Shown here: one piece after another, positions 8,182-17,883 of the stretch
How the letters are laid out: each line of letters opens with the position of its first letter
How positions within the stretch are numbered: position 1 is the stretch's first letter
Source of the DNA: a virus
Strand: one strand, 5' to 3'
Length of the DNA stretch: 64,000 nucleotides
Virus record (IMG/VR): IMGVR_UViG_3300009514_000001
Coordinates: 158,006-222,005 of that record
The notes under the pieces: generated by a model
Seen by the model: the letters and a program-made list of their open reading frames with translations, nothing else
What the model was told of the DNA's origin: nothing
The model's database searches: none
Made by a program: the position numbers and the translations under genes

Positions 8182-11100
8182 TTACCTCTGAATGAGCCCG
8201 GCCTCCTTGAAGACCTGCTTGACGGTTCGGTAGACCGTCGCCGTGTCGCCGGTGATGTTGATGTTGATGGTCGTGTTTTTGCCAGCAGTTTGAGCTGCTT
8301 GGGGTCGAGCACCACCAACGCCCTCTTGGAGAAGTCGGTCGAGAGGACCTCCTGACTTAGCGCCAAGAATGGTATCTCGACCACTAAAGGGAACGACCTG
8401 CCCACCAGGACGGAGGATGAAGTCCTGTTGTTCTTTTTGGCTCTTATTGAACTCCGCCACAGACATACCCGAGTCTTGGAGGGCCTTACTCCTCCTCTTC
8501 AAATCCCCTATGTCTAGCCTCTCCTCCCTTTCAGTTATCCTTTTCAGGCCTTCTGTCGTCCCGTAGAAGTCCATGATAGCCTGCTGGAACGCTTCTTCGG
8601 AACTGTAGTCTTCTCTTTTTGGAGGACCTTTGGGCTTCTTGGGCTTCTTGGGCTTCCCATCTGAGACATCATCCGGCCCATCTGAGACATCATCCGGCCC
8701 TATCGGCTGAGGGGGTGGAGGCTGGTCGGGAGGAGGGCCTCCGCCTCCGGGTCTCCCCGAGCCGACACCACCACCCATGCCGCCGCCTGGAGCAATCCCC
8801 ATACGAGAGAGAGTGATCAGAGCCCTGATGTCCCCAGTGCTGGCCAGCTCAATGAGTTCCATCATCTCCTTAGAGGGACCGCCTGGACCAGACACCCTCA
8901 AGGCTGCCTGCATCAGTTGGCTCTTCAGCTGACTCTTGGTGAACTCATCTGCAATCTGCTTTGCCTGCTTGGCATTCATCTTCACGGTCTCACTAAGAGA
9001 CTCCTCGTGCAGACTCTTACGCTGTTTTGCCGCATCCTCTTGGAGGTTGATTTGCCTCCCCATATCCTTCCGCAGAGCCAGGTCAGCAGCCTCCTCCGCC
9101 TCAACGATGTTCCCCACCCCCTCCTGGTAAACCTCGTCGAATGCCTTCTGTCCCGCTACCTCCAGGGCTGGGTCAAGAAACTCCATCCCGACACCCAAGC
9201 CCCTCTGAGTCCGAAACTCCTGGAGAGTCCCTTCGGACACGGCCCCGGCCGCCTGCTGAACCTGGTAGAACTTACCTCCCGCCTCGGCAAACTTGGCAGG
9301 CAATTCCGCCAACCCCTTCAGCTCCGCCTGGAGGCCGGACAGTTTCTCCTCTTTGCGTCCCGCCTCGATGTCAACGCCCGCACCACCCCAGAGGCCCTTC
9401 GTAGTGGCGTAGGCCGCCCCCTCAAACAGCCCCCCGGGCCTACTTACACCCACCTGTTCGGTCGTGAGATCAGCAGCTAGTTTTCCGGCAGTCTCTGCGA
9501 TGCCTTTGGTTGACAACTGTTGCCCAACCAACTCCTCAATGGACCGACCCTGAGCCAGGCCCCCGCCCGTAACACCGACAACATCTTGCATGACCGCGTC
9601 TCGAAGCAGAGAGGCCGCGTCTTCGGTTAGGCCGGACGTCATAGAGTCCAGAGTTCCCTCGACGGATTTGCGAATACTTTCTGCGGCGTCCACTCCCTTG
9701 GTATTCTCCACGGCGGCCATCATCTGCTCGAACTTTCCAGCCTTGGCTTCCTCAAAACTCTTGCGGTCCATGGCGGAAGAGATATCCCGCTGTGACTCCT
9801 TTTCCGTGAGAGCCCCTATCAGGAGGTTTGCGGAGTGCTCCTGGAGAGCCTTTAGCTCTTCTTCCAGTTTGACTTTCTCGTCGCCAGAAGCCTTGTCCAT
9901 CTCGATTTGCTTGTCGGCGACCTCCTTCTCCTTTGCCGCCCGAGCATTCAGGAACCTCTTCTCAGCCTCCTGGGACTCCGCCAGCGCCTTCCGACGTTCT
10001 TCGGCACTAATGCCCTCCTCCCCGCTCATGTAAGACCAGATGTCGAGCATCACACTGTAGATTTTCTCCAAGACCCCCTGAACCCCTATCTCCATCATGG
10101 TTGCGAGGTCCGTGGTGTTTGACGCAATCGCTTTCGCGAAGGCCGTGTTCTCCTCAAGACCTACCTCAGATGCCCGAGCAATCATGTCACCTTGGGACTG
10201 GATGTACTCCCCGAGGCTCTCAATAGCCCTTTCTGTGCCGGGAACTATCCCCCCCTGCTCATCGAGCTGGGCCTGGACTATTCTGCCGTTCTGGTCAACG
10301 AAAGCCCCGAAAGCGTCCATGTCCTTCTGCTGAAGCGCTCGTATCTCCTCTTGGGTTTTGTTGGCGTACGCTGCCGCGGGGTCAGCAGCAATCTCTTTCA
10401 GGGTGGAAAAGTTGCCACGAATACCCTTATCGACCTCCTTCAAGATCTCCAGTTGCTCGCCGCTAACTCCAGTACCAGCCTCGAACGCAGCAAGTTGCTC
10501 AGCGTCCATCTCGGCCAGAGGAGTACTAATCACGTCAGCAAACTCCCCCAACTTGGCTGCGAGGACACCGCCCATGTCGAGAGCCCCCATGTTCCTAGAC
10601 ATATTGTCCATACCACCAGCAGCACCTTCTGACACCTTGATTAGCTTGCTCAACTCGCGAGACATACCCTCATCCTCGCGACGAATCTTGGCCAACAAAA
10701 CTGCCTGTTTTTTGGGGTCCATCTTGCCCAGTTGAGAGACGAGTTGCTTTCTTGTCTCATCTCCCTTCTTCGGGTCAGTGAGCATGCCAAAATCGATAGA
10801 CACCCCAGCCCCCTCCAAGGCCTTCTGCATGGCTGGCGTGGTCTCCTCAAACTTCTGACCAAACGCGAAAGCAATGTCGTCAGCCGAGTTCTCGAAGATT
10901 TTTTCCATTTTTCCCGAGCCCGTCGTCATGACACGCTTGAACCGGTCAGTCATGGATTCGTCGACAAACCCCTTCTTCAACTCCTGGAGGAAGTCCCCAG
11001 CGACCCTGCTGCCGAGGATTTTGCCGAGGCGGACGAGGAGGCCGGCCGCCTCGTCCAGACGGGAGTTGTACATCGACATCCCAGAGGTAGCCTGCTGGAC

Positions 11101-12138
11101 CATGCCGTAGAATCTTTTGACCCCGAAACCAGAGAGTTGGGCGACCTTGTACACCGCGTTAAACTGACTCTCGACAAAGCTGAGACTACTTCCGAGACTC
11201 TCCATGTACTCCGCCTGCTGGGTGGCAATCTCACGGGCTGACACTCCCAGCAGCTTGCTATAGGTCAGGGCCACTCGGGTGACATCCTGGTAGTCCTGCA
11301 TGGCGCTCTTGGCGTTCGTGACGTCACTGGTCATCTCTTTCAGGACGTACCCAGCTTCGTTGAATGCGCCGAGAATTTCCATTTGGTCCTTCGCAACCGT
11401 CCCCCACTCAAAGTTGTTGCGGAGGTCTGTGGCGGCTTTGCGGGCAGCCCCCAAAGCATCCCCCAACTCCCAAATGTTGCCTCCAATATCGCCACCAGCG
11501 ACACCCCCTTCGAGCAGCGCCTTATTAAGGCCCTTGGCCTGGGCTTCGGCGTCGATGAGCATACCGATGATGCCGGAGAACAGACTGCCTACGGAGCCGA
11601 GAAGGGTGACGAGAGGGCCCATCATACGGAGGACCCTTCCCAGATTCTTCACGACGGCCCCGCCCATAAAGCCGCCCTTTTTGCCCCCCTTTACCTGTAT
11701 TGACTTGCCTACCTTGGCAAACTTTTTCCCAAGCTGTTCGGCTACGTCAGCCATGCCCTTGCCGAAACCTCCCACAATCCCCTCCACAAACCCGCGGGGA
11801 GACTTGAGGCCGGACAGGGCCGCCTGGAACGCTTGGTGAATCCGTTTCTGGACCTTCTCGACACCCTTTACAACTCCCCTAGTAACTCCCTCAAGGACAT
11901 TGTCTGCAAAGGCCTTGACAATAGCCTTCTTGGACAGGTTGACAGCCCCCTCCACACCCTCCCGAGTCGCCGATTCGAACACTCCCTTCAGAGTCCTCTC
12001 CAAGGCCGTCAGCCTCTTCGCATCCGAGGCCCCACCCGCACTGGAACGAGCGATCTCCTTGACCACATGGCCCAACCCCTGAGCAATAGCATCGAGCTTC
12101 CCTGTGACTGCATTAAGGGCGTCAATGATGGCGGCCAT
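8182..12138 (-). CDS. Tail tape measure protein
   Basis: The 1318-residue product starts at ATG 12138, overlapping the upstream stop as TAATG. Tape measure proteins span the tail tube and set its length; this one has their hallmarks. It lies after the tube and assembly genes. It has hydrophobic glycine-rich segments near residues 150-200 (GPLVTLLGSVGSLFSGIIGM), long alanine/glutamate/lysine-rich helical stretches, and a C-terminal NITGDTATVYRTVKQVFKEA segment of the kind often seen at tape measure ends. A proline/glycine-rich linker with a duplicated GPDDVSD sits near residue 1150. No lysozyme or peptidase motif was noticed. Confidence 0.88.
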   Translation of the reverse strand: MAAIIDALNAVTGKLDAIAQGLGHVVKEIARSSAGGASDAKRLTALERTLKGVFESATREGVEGAVNLSKKAIVKAFADNVLEGVTRGVVKGVEKVQKRIHQAFQAALSGLKSPRGFVEGIVGGFGKGMADVAEQLGKKFAKVGKSIQVKGGKKGGFMGGAVVKNLGRVLRMMGPLVTLLGSVGSLFSGIIGMLIDAEAQAKGLNKALLEGGVAGGDIGGNIWELGDALGAARKAATDLRNNFEWGTVAKDQMEILGAFNEAGYVLKEMTSDVTNAKSAMQDYQDVTRVALTYSKLLGVSAREIATQQAEYMESLGSSLSFVESQFNAVYKVAQLSGFGVKRFYGMVQQATSGMSMYNSRLDEAAGLLVRLGKILGSRVAGDFLQELKKGFVDESMTDRFKRVMTTGSGKMEKIFENSADDIAFAFGQKFEETTPAMQKALEGAGVSIDFGMLTDPKKGDETRKQLVSQLGKMDPKKQAVLLAKIRREDEGMSRELSKLIKVSEGAAGGMDNMSRNMGALDMGGVLAAKLGEFADVISTPLAEMDAEQLAAFEAGTGVSGEQLEILKEVDKGIRGNFSTLKEIAADPAAAYANKTQEEIRALQQKDMDAFGAFVDQNGRIVQAQLDEQGGIVPGTERAIESLGEYIQSQGDMIARASEVGLEENTAFAKAIASNTTDLATMMEIGVQGVLEKIYSVMLDIWSYMSGEEGISAEERRKALAESQEAEKRFLNARAAKEKEVADKQIEMDKASGDEKVKLEEELKALQEHSANLLIGALTEKESQRDISSAMDRKSFEEAKAGKFEQMMAAVENTKGVDAAESIRKSVEGTLDSMTSGLTEDAASLLRDAVMQDVVGVTGGGLAQGRSIEELVGQQLSTKGIAETAGKLAADLTTEQVGVSRPGGLFEGAAYATTKGLWGGAGVDIEAGRKEEKLSGLQAELKGLAELPAKFAEAGGKFYQVQQAAGAVSEGTLQEFRTQRGLGVGMEFLDPALEVAGQKAFDEVYQEGVGNIVEAEEAADLALRKDMGRQINLQEDAAKQRKSLHEESLSETVKMNAKQAKQIADEFTKSQLKSQLMQAALRVSGPGGPSKEMMELIELASTGDIRALITLSRMGIAPGGGMGGGVGSGRPGGGGPPPDQPPPPQPIGPDDVSDGPDDVSDGKPKKPKKPKGPPKREDYSSEEAFQQAIMDFYGTTEGLKRITEREERLDIGDLKRRSKALQDSGMSVAEFNKSQKEQQDFILRPGGQVVPFSGRDTILGAKSGGPLDRLLQEGVGGARPQAAQTAGKNTTININITGDTATVYRTVKQVFKEAGLIQR

Positions 12139-13412
12139 TACTGGTCACCTCCGGGACGACGACCCAACCTGGGAAGGCGGTTTTGAATCGCCTCTTGGAG
12201 GGGGGTTGGAGTCGCCTTCTCGTTGCCGGGGAGGGCCGGTCGGCCGTCCTTGGTCATGCTCAGACCCCCTTCAGGAGGGGCTACCTGATGGCGCATGAGG
12301 CGGGCGTACCCCTTGGCTCGGTCGGCGCCTTGATCTGAGTAGAATCTCTTGAGGCCCGGGCGAGACTCTCCCGGCTCTCTGCCCTTGAGTATGGCTGACA
12401 GGGAGTCCAGGTCGTAGGCGACCACAGGTTGTTTGGGAAAGTCCCCTACACCTGGTACTACCTGTTCTGTCGGTGTCGTCGGTGTCGCATGGAGCATAGC
12501 GAGCTGTTCCTCCCGAAGGGACTGCTCTGTCTCGTAAGCGTCCATGACGCGAGACTTATAGGATTCGACGATACGGTCGTGGTCGTCGTACTCCCCCCGA
12601 ACCCAACGCCAGTACTCATCGGACATCTCGTCCGGACTCTGAGCCTGACTGAAGATCCTCCGCCCGTCGGCCAAATTGTCATTCTTGTCCAGGAGCCCGG
12701 TCCGACGGTAGTAGTTCTTGTCCATCGCCTCCTGGCGAGTCACCATCTCGCGCTTGAACCTAACGCGGTCTTGCATATCCAGCCGCTTGACCCCTTTGGG
12801 GGCGTGGGCCGAAGCAATGAACTTGGCGTTCTGCCACTCGACCAGGCCCTGAAGGCGACGATCCTCCACGAGGTTGAACGCCGACCACATTCTCTGGACT
12901 CCGTTCAAACCGAGGCTGCCGGTGCCTGGAATCCCGGATACACACGGACTGCTTAGTTCTCGGGCCCCGATCTGATGCCAAAGGGAACGAGAGCGGTCCT
13001 CGTAACAAAAGGCCTCGATAGAACTAAGGGCCTTGCCTACTCTCTGAAACAAGTCGACCTGACATGTAAACACCCCCGACAGAAGAGAATTCGGAAGCTT
13101 GCGCAGACGTTTGAATAGAGACGCCGAGACATTAACGTCCTCCAGGACCAGGACTCCATTGACCATCCACACGAGAGTAGACAGCATCCAAGCCATCCAC
13201 TCGCGTCCACTCCCACCATGCACTCGGGCCTGGACCAGGAACAGATCACGAGGGCTGGGGGACCGCAAGGCAAGAGTGGCCCCTCCCAGCTTGACCGTAT
13301 GGGTCAGAAATCCGGGGACAAGGAGACTCTCGATGTCCTCGTAGTGCTCCCCCCGCTGCTCATACGTTGTCGACGGGAGTTGCACTCTCTGGTCAAGGCC
13401 CGGGGAAGCCAC
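12138..13412 (-). CDS. Probable tail assembly protein between tube and tape measure (424 aa)
   Basis: The start is GTG 13412, with GGAGG about nine bases upstream inside the end of the preceding gene. The stop overlaps the tape measure start by one base. Genes at this place usually encode tail assembly chaperones that coat the tape measure. The first 250 residues are a globular-looking domain with an SPSPRDLFLVQARV segment and hydrophobic helices; the rest is charged and low in complexity. I could not find a slippery site joining it to the upstream gene in the lambda G/GT manner; the two appear to be translated separately. The chaperone role is inferred from position. Confidence 0.5.
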   Translation of the reverse strand: MASPGLDQRVQLPSTTYEQRGEHYEDIESLLVPGFLTHTVKLGGATLALRSPSPRDLFLVQARVHGGSGREWMAWMLSTLVWMVNGVLVLEDVNVSASLFKRLRKLPNSLLSGVFTCQVDLFQRVGKALSSIEAFCYEDRSRSLWHQIGARELSSPCVSGIPGTGSLGLNGVQRMWSAFNLVEDRRLQGLVEWQNAKFIASAHAPKGVKRLDMQDRVRFKREMVTRQEAMDKNYYRRTGLLDKNDNLADGRRIFSQAQSPDEMSDEYWRWVRGEYDDHDRIVESYKSRVMDAYETEQSLREEQLAMLHATPTTPTEQVVPGVGDFPKQPVVAYDLDSLSAILKGREPGESRPGLKRFYSDQGADRAKGYARLMRHQVAPPEGGLSMTKDGRPALPGNEKATPTPLQEAIQNRLPRLGRRPGGDQ

Positions 13413-13415
13413 TGG

Positions 13416-14852
13416 TCATCGCCTCCGCTTGCGAGGGGTGAACTGGGGGTTCTTGTTGCCTGTGCCAGGAATCGGGTCACTGACACCTTTCGACTGAGTC
13501 GAAGAACCCTCCGCCGAGGGCACGTTCCGACCCGTAATCTCCTGTCCCGGTGACTTGAACACCGGAATGTCCCGGCCCCCTTGCTGGAGAGTTCCAACAT
13601 GATGGAACTGCTGCTCCTGGTGAATCGCCCGAGGGTCGACACCACGAGGAGCACGTGCGGGCTGTTGGTGGGCCTGGGCCTGAACCGCCTGGGCCGCGTC
13701 CGCATGGGGAGCACGACGACGTTTCACGGGAATGGGCCGGACCTGGTCCCTCCGCGTCTGGTACTGCCCCTGGGAGACGCCCTCCGTCGCCTGGAGTGCC
13801 GCCTGATGTTGTTGGCGAGCTTGGGCAGCATGTTGCTGTCGGACCTGGTCCGCGGCGTGGGGGTCGAAGGCCTGGTTCTGGGAGTACTGCTGGGCGATGT
13901 TCTGGGCCGTCTGCGCCCTCGCAGCATTCGCCCGAGCCAGCTTCTCCTGCAAAACGTCCTCGGGAGTCTGGACCATCATCGCCTCCATCTCCGCCACCCT
14001 GCCGGGCTCCATGGTGGGGGCGTGGGCGTTCGGAACTCGCTGTGAGACCGTCTGAGGCGCTCGCTGTGGTGCCGGAGGGGGGGGCTGCGGAACCTGGTGT
14101 TGACTGTAGACCGCCTGACGACGCGCCAGCTCCTCCTGGAGACGGGCAATCTCGGCTGCCTCGCCGTCCTGATAGGAGGGCTGGGGCTGCTCCTCTTCTT
14201 CGGGTCGTTGACGACGTCGAGGAAGAGGGACATCCTCCCCTCGGGCCAGGGACTCCTGTTGGACCATGTTGACGAGGTTGTGGTCGAGAGCTGTCTTGAT
14301 AGCCTGGTTCTTCGAATCGACGGAAGCCGCCTCGTGGCGTTTCTGTTCCATCCTCAACTCTTCGACACGCCCCTCCAGACGGGATATTTCCAGCTCGAAA
14401 TCGACAGGATCGAGGACGATGGCCTTCTCAGCTCGAAGCTGAGTCCGGGTGGTCAGCTCGCCGTACTTTTGAAAAGCTCTGGTGACGTACGGACCAGACC
14501 ACCGAGCGATAAGGCGACGGGCGACCTCGACCTTCTCCCGCCTGATGGGGGTTCCGTCGTTCTTGGCCTCCCCCGTTGCGACATAGGCCCCGCTGAGGTC
14601 GACGCCACTGACAGCGACGATTGCGTAGGCAAGGGTCGAAATCTTCAGGCGGTGGATGTAGTCGAGAGTGGTGGCGCCATCTTCTCCTCCGACCTCCCAG
14701 GCTACATTCGCGTATTTGACGACCTCTACTTCCTCTTCGTCTCCCAGAACGCGTATGGTAACGGGCACTCCGCCAATATCGAAGCTGATCTCGTCGTGAC
14801 TCAGCTCATCAATCTGGCCAAATGCCTCCTCCAAAATCCGTTGGTCGAGCAT
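13416..14852 (-). CDS. Probable tail assembly / structural protein with Gln/Pro-rich C-terminus (478 aa)
   Basis: The start at ATG 14852 follows a strong GAGGAGG site. Residues 1-200 form a compact domain (EISFDIGGVPVTIRVLG, then TTLDYIHRLKISTLAYAIVAV) ending in a coiled coil near 155-185. Residues 210-420 are extremely rich in Gln, Ala, Pro and Arg, and probably disordered. It is the first gene after the tail tube and is followed closely by a second putative assembly gene and then the tape measure, the usual place of tail chaperones. The domain could equally be a tube-associated protein. Confidence 0.5.
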   Translation of the reverse strand: MLDQRILEEAFGQIDELSHDEISFDIGGVPVTIRVLGDEEEVEVVKYANVAWEVGGEDGATTLDYIHRLKISTLAYAIVAVSGVDLSGAYVATGEAKNDGTPIRREKVEVARRLIARWSGPYVTRAFQKYGELTTRTQLRAEKAIVLDPVDFELEISRLEGRVEELRMEQKRHEAASVDSKNQAIKTALDHNLVNMVQQESLARGEDVPLPRRRQRPEEEEQPQPSYQDGEAAEIARLQEELARRQAVYSQHQVPQPPPPAPQRAPQTVSQRVPNAHAPTMEPGRVAEMEAMMVQTPEDVLQEKLARANAARAQTAQNIAQQYSQNQAFDPHAADQVRQQHAAQARQQHQAALQATEGVSQGQYQTRRDQVRPIPVKRRRAPHADAAQAVQAQAHQQPARAPRGVDPRAIHQEQQFHHVGTLQQGGRDIPVFKSPGQEITGRNVPSAEGSSTQSKGVSDPIPGTGNKNPQFTPRKRRR

Positions 14853-15096
14853 GCTTCCTCCTCAAAGGGAGGGACAAGCTGGGGACGAAGAGAAGCCGAG
14901 GAGAATGTCTTTCATCTGCTCTATCTATCTGAATCTATCAACCCAGGGGTGGGTCGGGTGAGCAAAGCGCGAAGACGGTTCTATCTGATCTATCTATCTC
15001 GACTCATCTGTCGGCCGCCAAGCCGCCCCCCGAAAGGGATGGGGTGATCTACGCCACCCCTTCAGACTTGAGTGCCCGGGGCGCCCCTATGGCGCT
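14853..15096. other. Structured spacer after tail tube with GATA-type direct repeats
   Basis: No gene is seen in this 244-bp gap. On the minus strand, just after the tail tube stop, it can form short GC-rich stems (GCGCC..GGCGC and GGGGTG..CACCCC), but no T-run follows, so a terminator is not certain. Further on, two copies of an AGATAGATAGA-like element (complement of CTATCTATCT near 14922 and 14990) occur about 70 bp apart. Similar short GATA runs sit just upstream of the starts at 48785 and 54906. Confidence 0.4.
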
Positions 15097-17398
15097 TTAG
15101 GGCGTCTGGTAACGTACCGAGCCAAGCTGGCCGATGGTCGGGTCGTTACCCGTGGCGATGAACTCGCCATAGGTGCTGCTGAAGTCGTAGACGTCGCTGA
15201 TGGTGACGTCGCCCGACTCCATGATCATACCGGAGTCCTGGCTGAACGTGGCCGACCAGGAGTTAAACCAACAGGCCTCGTAGATGGTCACGACTGCCTG
15301 GTGGGTCGGGTTGGCCGGGTTGCCATTGGCGTCCGGAATGACACCCTGGGCAGTGAAGTCCACGGACTGAACACCGCCGTTGAATGTTCCGGTGCCTGGA
15401 GCCGGAGGCCCACCACCCTGGGTTCCGCCGAGATCACGATCCACGAGACTGCTGAACACCAATTGCTGCTCGATGTCGACATTCTGTTAGCACCCAAAAG
15501 GGCCCCCGAGACGTTTCCGCTCGGGTCTGCATGTCACCATGCAGATCGGACCATATCACCACCCCCTAGTAGGGGTGTCCCGCGCTGCGCTCTAGCAATC
15601 TCTCGCTAGAGGCCTACTCGAAACCCTAGACGACAAGTCCGTAGGTCCTTTCGTGGTCTCTACACCTTCCCAGGAGTTTCCCCCTGGGCTTGGCTCGGGA
15701 TTGTCTGACAATAGTCAGAGTTCCCCCGAATTCACGGAATTTTCACCACCAGGTTACCCTAGTGGGCCGCTCAAATTAACGGCCATCGATGATGTCTCAG
15801 TGAACGAACAGGTCCGTCTACCCCACCAGCATATCCTGTGCACGTCTGTTACCTTCGGAGCTTCACAGCTCCGATGGAGTGGTCGTTTCGGTTCCGCCAC
15901 TCTCCCATGCTTTCACATGGGGTCCGACCATATCTTCACCCCGCAAAGGTCTCGGGGGCCCGACGTATGGCCTGTGAGGGTTCACCTTGTACCGCATGGA
16001 GGTAATCATGTACGGACGGACGATGTCGAAGAACTTGGAGGTGTCGTATGGGCGTATCTGGAGAAACACCCGACCCCACCCTCGTTTGTCGTTCGAGACC
16101 GGCTTGATCAAAGCCTGGAACCCGAAAGACGACTCAAGCACCTGAGCGACAGGCTTTGCTTGAGACTCGAACATTTGAGTGGTCAAGACTGGTTCTTTGC
16201 CCCAGCCACCCAGAGAACCATCATCCATGTACCAGATTGCGAGACCAAACGGCGTCAGCTTTTCGGCCATCTCCGGGGTGTAGACCTTAGTCCACTTCCC
16301 TTCAAGGTCCGGTGTACAGAACGGGTGCCAAGACGGGTCCATCCGACGATAGAACCTGTCCTTCCACTCCAGAAACAAAGGGTGGGCGCCTGTGACGAAA
16401 TGAGCCCCATCTGGGTTCTCGACACAGGAGTCCTTGTACGCCGGAGACAAGAAGTCCGCCATGAGGCGACGCTTCCACTCGACATACTCCCGTTGATTTG
16501 GTCCGTGGTTGACATAGAACTGAGCGCTCCGAGATGACCCCGGAGGAATCTGGACATGGCCGTCTCCAAACAATGTCCCCACCAGGAACTCCTCCTGTTT
16601 GGGGGACAGTGCGTCCGGGTATCGCCACTCATTCCACTTCGGGAGCTTGACGCCCCATTTGCGGGCCCAGTTCATGACCGTAGCTACGCTGACTCCAAAA
16701 TGATCTGCAATCTCCCCTCGGCTCCTGCGTTGGACTTCCGCCATCTCTCTCAGGACAGACTCCTCTACTCGATTGTGTCGGTACGCGCTCTTGCGGAGCC
16801 CGAACTTCTTCAACCAGTAGTTGGTCTTCCCATGGGACACACCTGTCTCTTCGGCAATTTCCGAGACGGTCTTCCCAGCCCCCCAAAGGGCTTCGAGTTG
16901 GTTTCTGTCCATACTTGGTGTCTTCCCTGCTGATTACCCAATCTTCTGGATTGTCACTCACTGCCTGAGTACCAGAAGCTCTAAGGGCGTTCCAGCATAT
17001 AGTCGGGTTGCAACCTAGAGTCTCCTCTAGGCGAGGTCGAAAAACCGCAAATCCTATTAATTTACGGGGTGATCCGCCTGCCACAAGTTGTTGAGGTATA
17101 GGAGTGCTCGCTCAAAGCTAGCAGTCTCTGGATCGGTCACTCCAGGTACCAGCTCGGCGATTTGGTCGCCGAAGCCAATTCCTCGGACGGCATCGATGGT
17201 CCGACTCATCGTCGGCGAGAAACTGCTCACCACACCGATCTGGAACAGGTCGCCTGTTGCGGCGCCATAGACCGGAGTGAGCAGCCTCACCTTCTGCGAC
17301 ACGGCGACGCGCGTATTAGGCGACGTTCCGAAGTCGTAGAGATAAGACGTACCCTGCACGCCAGAGGAGGCCTGGGGATTGCGATCCTGGTTGGGCAT
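15097..17398 (-). CDS. Tail tube protein, split by a group I intron (join 15097-15483, 17060-17398)
   Basis: Exon 1 begins at ATG 17398 after a GGGAGG site and reads in frame to codon AAT at 17062-17060. Without splicing it stops at the next codon. Exon 2 reads in frame from about 15483 to the stop at 15097. Joining them removes 1576 nt and gives 241 residues. Exon 1 carries GTSYLYDFGTSPNTRVAV and a PTMSRTIDAVRGIGFGDQIA segment; exon 2 has a beta-rich tail with VVTIYEACWFNSWSATF, a pattern typical of myovirus tube proteins. The gene lies between sheath and assembly/tape measure genes, as expected. The tube is the inner channel of the contractile tail. The exact splice junction is inferred from reading frame and the rule that the intron ends in G. 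Confidence 0.8.
15484..17059 (-). ncRNA. Group I self-splicing intron in the tail tube gene
   Basis: The conserved core is readable on the minus strand near the 3' end. P element AATTCGGGGGAACTC lies at 15718-15732. Q element AATCCCGAGCCAAGC is at 15688-15702. R element GTGTAGAGACCACGAAAGG is at 15647-15665, and S element GTGATATGGTCCGATC at 15544-15559. GACCA in R pairs with TGGTC in S to form P7. A perfect 7-bp P9 stem (CTGCATG/CATGCAG, 15527-15544) and a P9.1-like CCCGAG/CTCGGG stem follow. The exon reading frames are closed on both sides by stops within the intron. The 5' site after T at 17060 fits the U of a P1 U-G pair. The endonuclease gene sits 5' of the core, in a peripheral loop. 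Splice sites are inferred to within a few bases. Confidence 0.92.
15863..16912 (-). CDS. LAGLIDADG homing endonuclease encoded in the tail tube intron
   Basis: The 349-residue frame begins at ATG 16912 inside the intron. Residues 1-90 contain two helix-turn-helix-like segments (KTVSEIAEETGVSHGKTNYW and GEIADHFGVSVATVMNWARK), probable DNA-reading parts. Two LAGLIDADG-type helices follow: LSPKQEEFLVGTLFGDGHV near residue 105 and LTPFGLAIWYMDDGSLGG near residue 225, each ending in the acidic residue (GDG, DDG) that binds metal. Such enzymes cut intron-less copies of the host gene and drive spread of the intron. The frame looks intact, so activity is plausible. The Shine-Dalgarno site is weak, as often seen for intron genes kept at low expression. 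Confidence 0.9.
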   Translation of the reverse strand: MDRNQLEALWGAGKTVSEIAEETGVSHGKTNYWLKKFGLRKSAYRHNRVEESVLREMAEVQRRSRGEIADHFGVSVATVMNWARKWGVKLPKWNEWRYPDALSPKQEEFLVGTLFGDGHVQIPPGSSRSAQFYVNHGPNQREYVEWKRRLMADFLSPAYKDSCVENPDGAHFVTGAHPLFLEWKDRFYRRMDPSWHPFCTPDLEGKWTKVYTPEMAEKLTPFGLAIWYMDDGSLGGWGKEPVLTTQMFESQAKPVAQVLESSFGFQALIKPVSNDKRGWGRVFLQIRPYDTSKFFDIVRPYMITSMRYKVNPHRPYVGPPRPLRGEDMVGPHVKAWESGGTETTTPSEL

Positions 17399-17477
17399 AG
17401 TAGCCTCCCTGAGTTTGTGTTTGGGTGCGGGCAAGGACCTTCCAAGCCCTACTGACTATGCCTCAGGTATAGGGAGA

Positions 17478-17813
17478 TTAGGAACGCCGCTGTTCGTCCA
17501 CCCACCCCCGGTAGCCCAAACTCTCCAGCCTCCTGACTTCCCGGAACTCGTCCAGATCCTCAGCCCACTCAATAGCTTCCTGGTAGTCCTGGTACCCGAG
17601 ACCCTCCCTGCGAGTCTGGACGTACTCTCTCAGGGACCGGATGGTCTGGGGGCGGGGGTAGCTCTTCGTAACCTTCACAGCCGTTGCGTCAGCCCAAAAC
17701 TGCTTCGTCCCATCCTTGAACGACAGCTTGTAAGCCGGCCCCCTCCGCGTAGTACCTTCCCAGACCACATAGTACTCACGCCCCTTGTAGAGAGCCCAAC
17801 GGACAAGGCCCAC
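17478..17813 (-). CDS. Small protein of unknown function (111 aa)
   Basis: A GTG start at 17813 gives 111 residues; a weak GAGG lies upstream. The first half is beta-rich with many aromatic residues (YYVVWEG, FWADA) and could be a small SH3-like barrel; the second half is helical and charged. It lies just before the tail tube gene on the same strand. I do not recognise the family. Confidence 0.55.
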   Translation of the reverse strand: MGLVRWALYKGREYYVVWEGTTRRGPAYKLSFKDGTKQFWADATAVKVTKSYPRPQTIRSLREYVQTRREGLGYQDYQEAIEWAEDLDEFREVRRLESLGYRGWVDEQRRS

Positions 17814-17883
17814 CAGAAGCGAACCTCAGGCGGGCCTTGAGCCAAAAGCCAAACATGTTGGGGCCCCCAAGACGTTCGGCGGA

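Noticed and set aside
13412-14852. Lambda-type programmed frameshift between the two tail assembly genes
   Set aside because: No convincing slippery heptamer at the junction, and the second gene has its own ribosome site and GTG start.
14097-15047. 316-codon plus-strand frame
   Set aside because: Antisense to the 478-aa gene and running into the spacer; no ribosome site.
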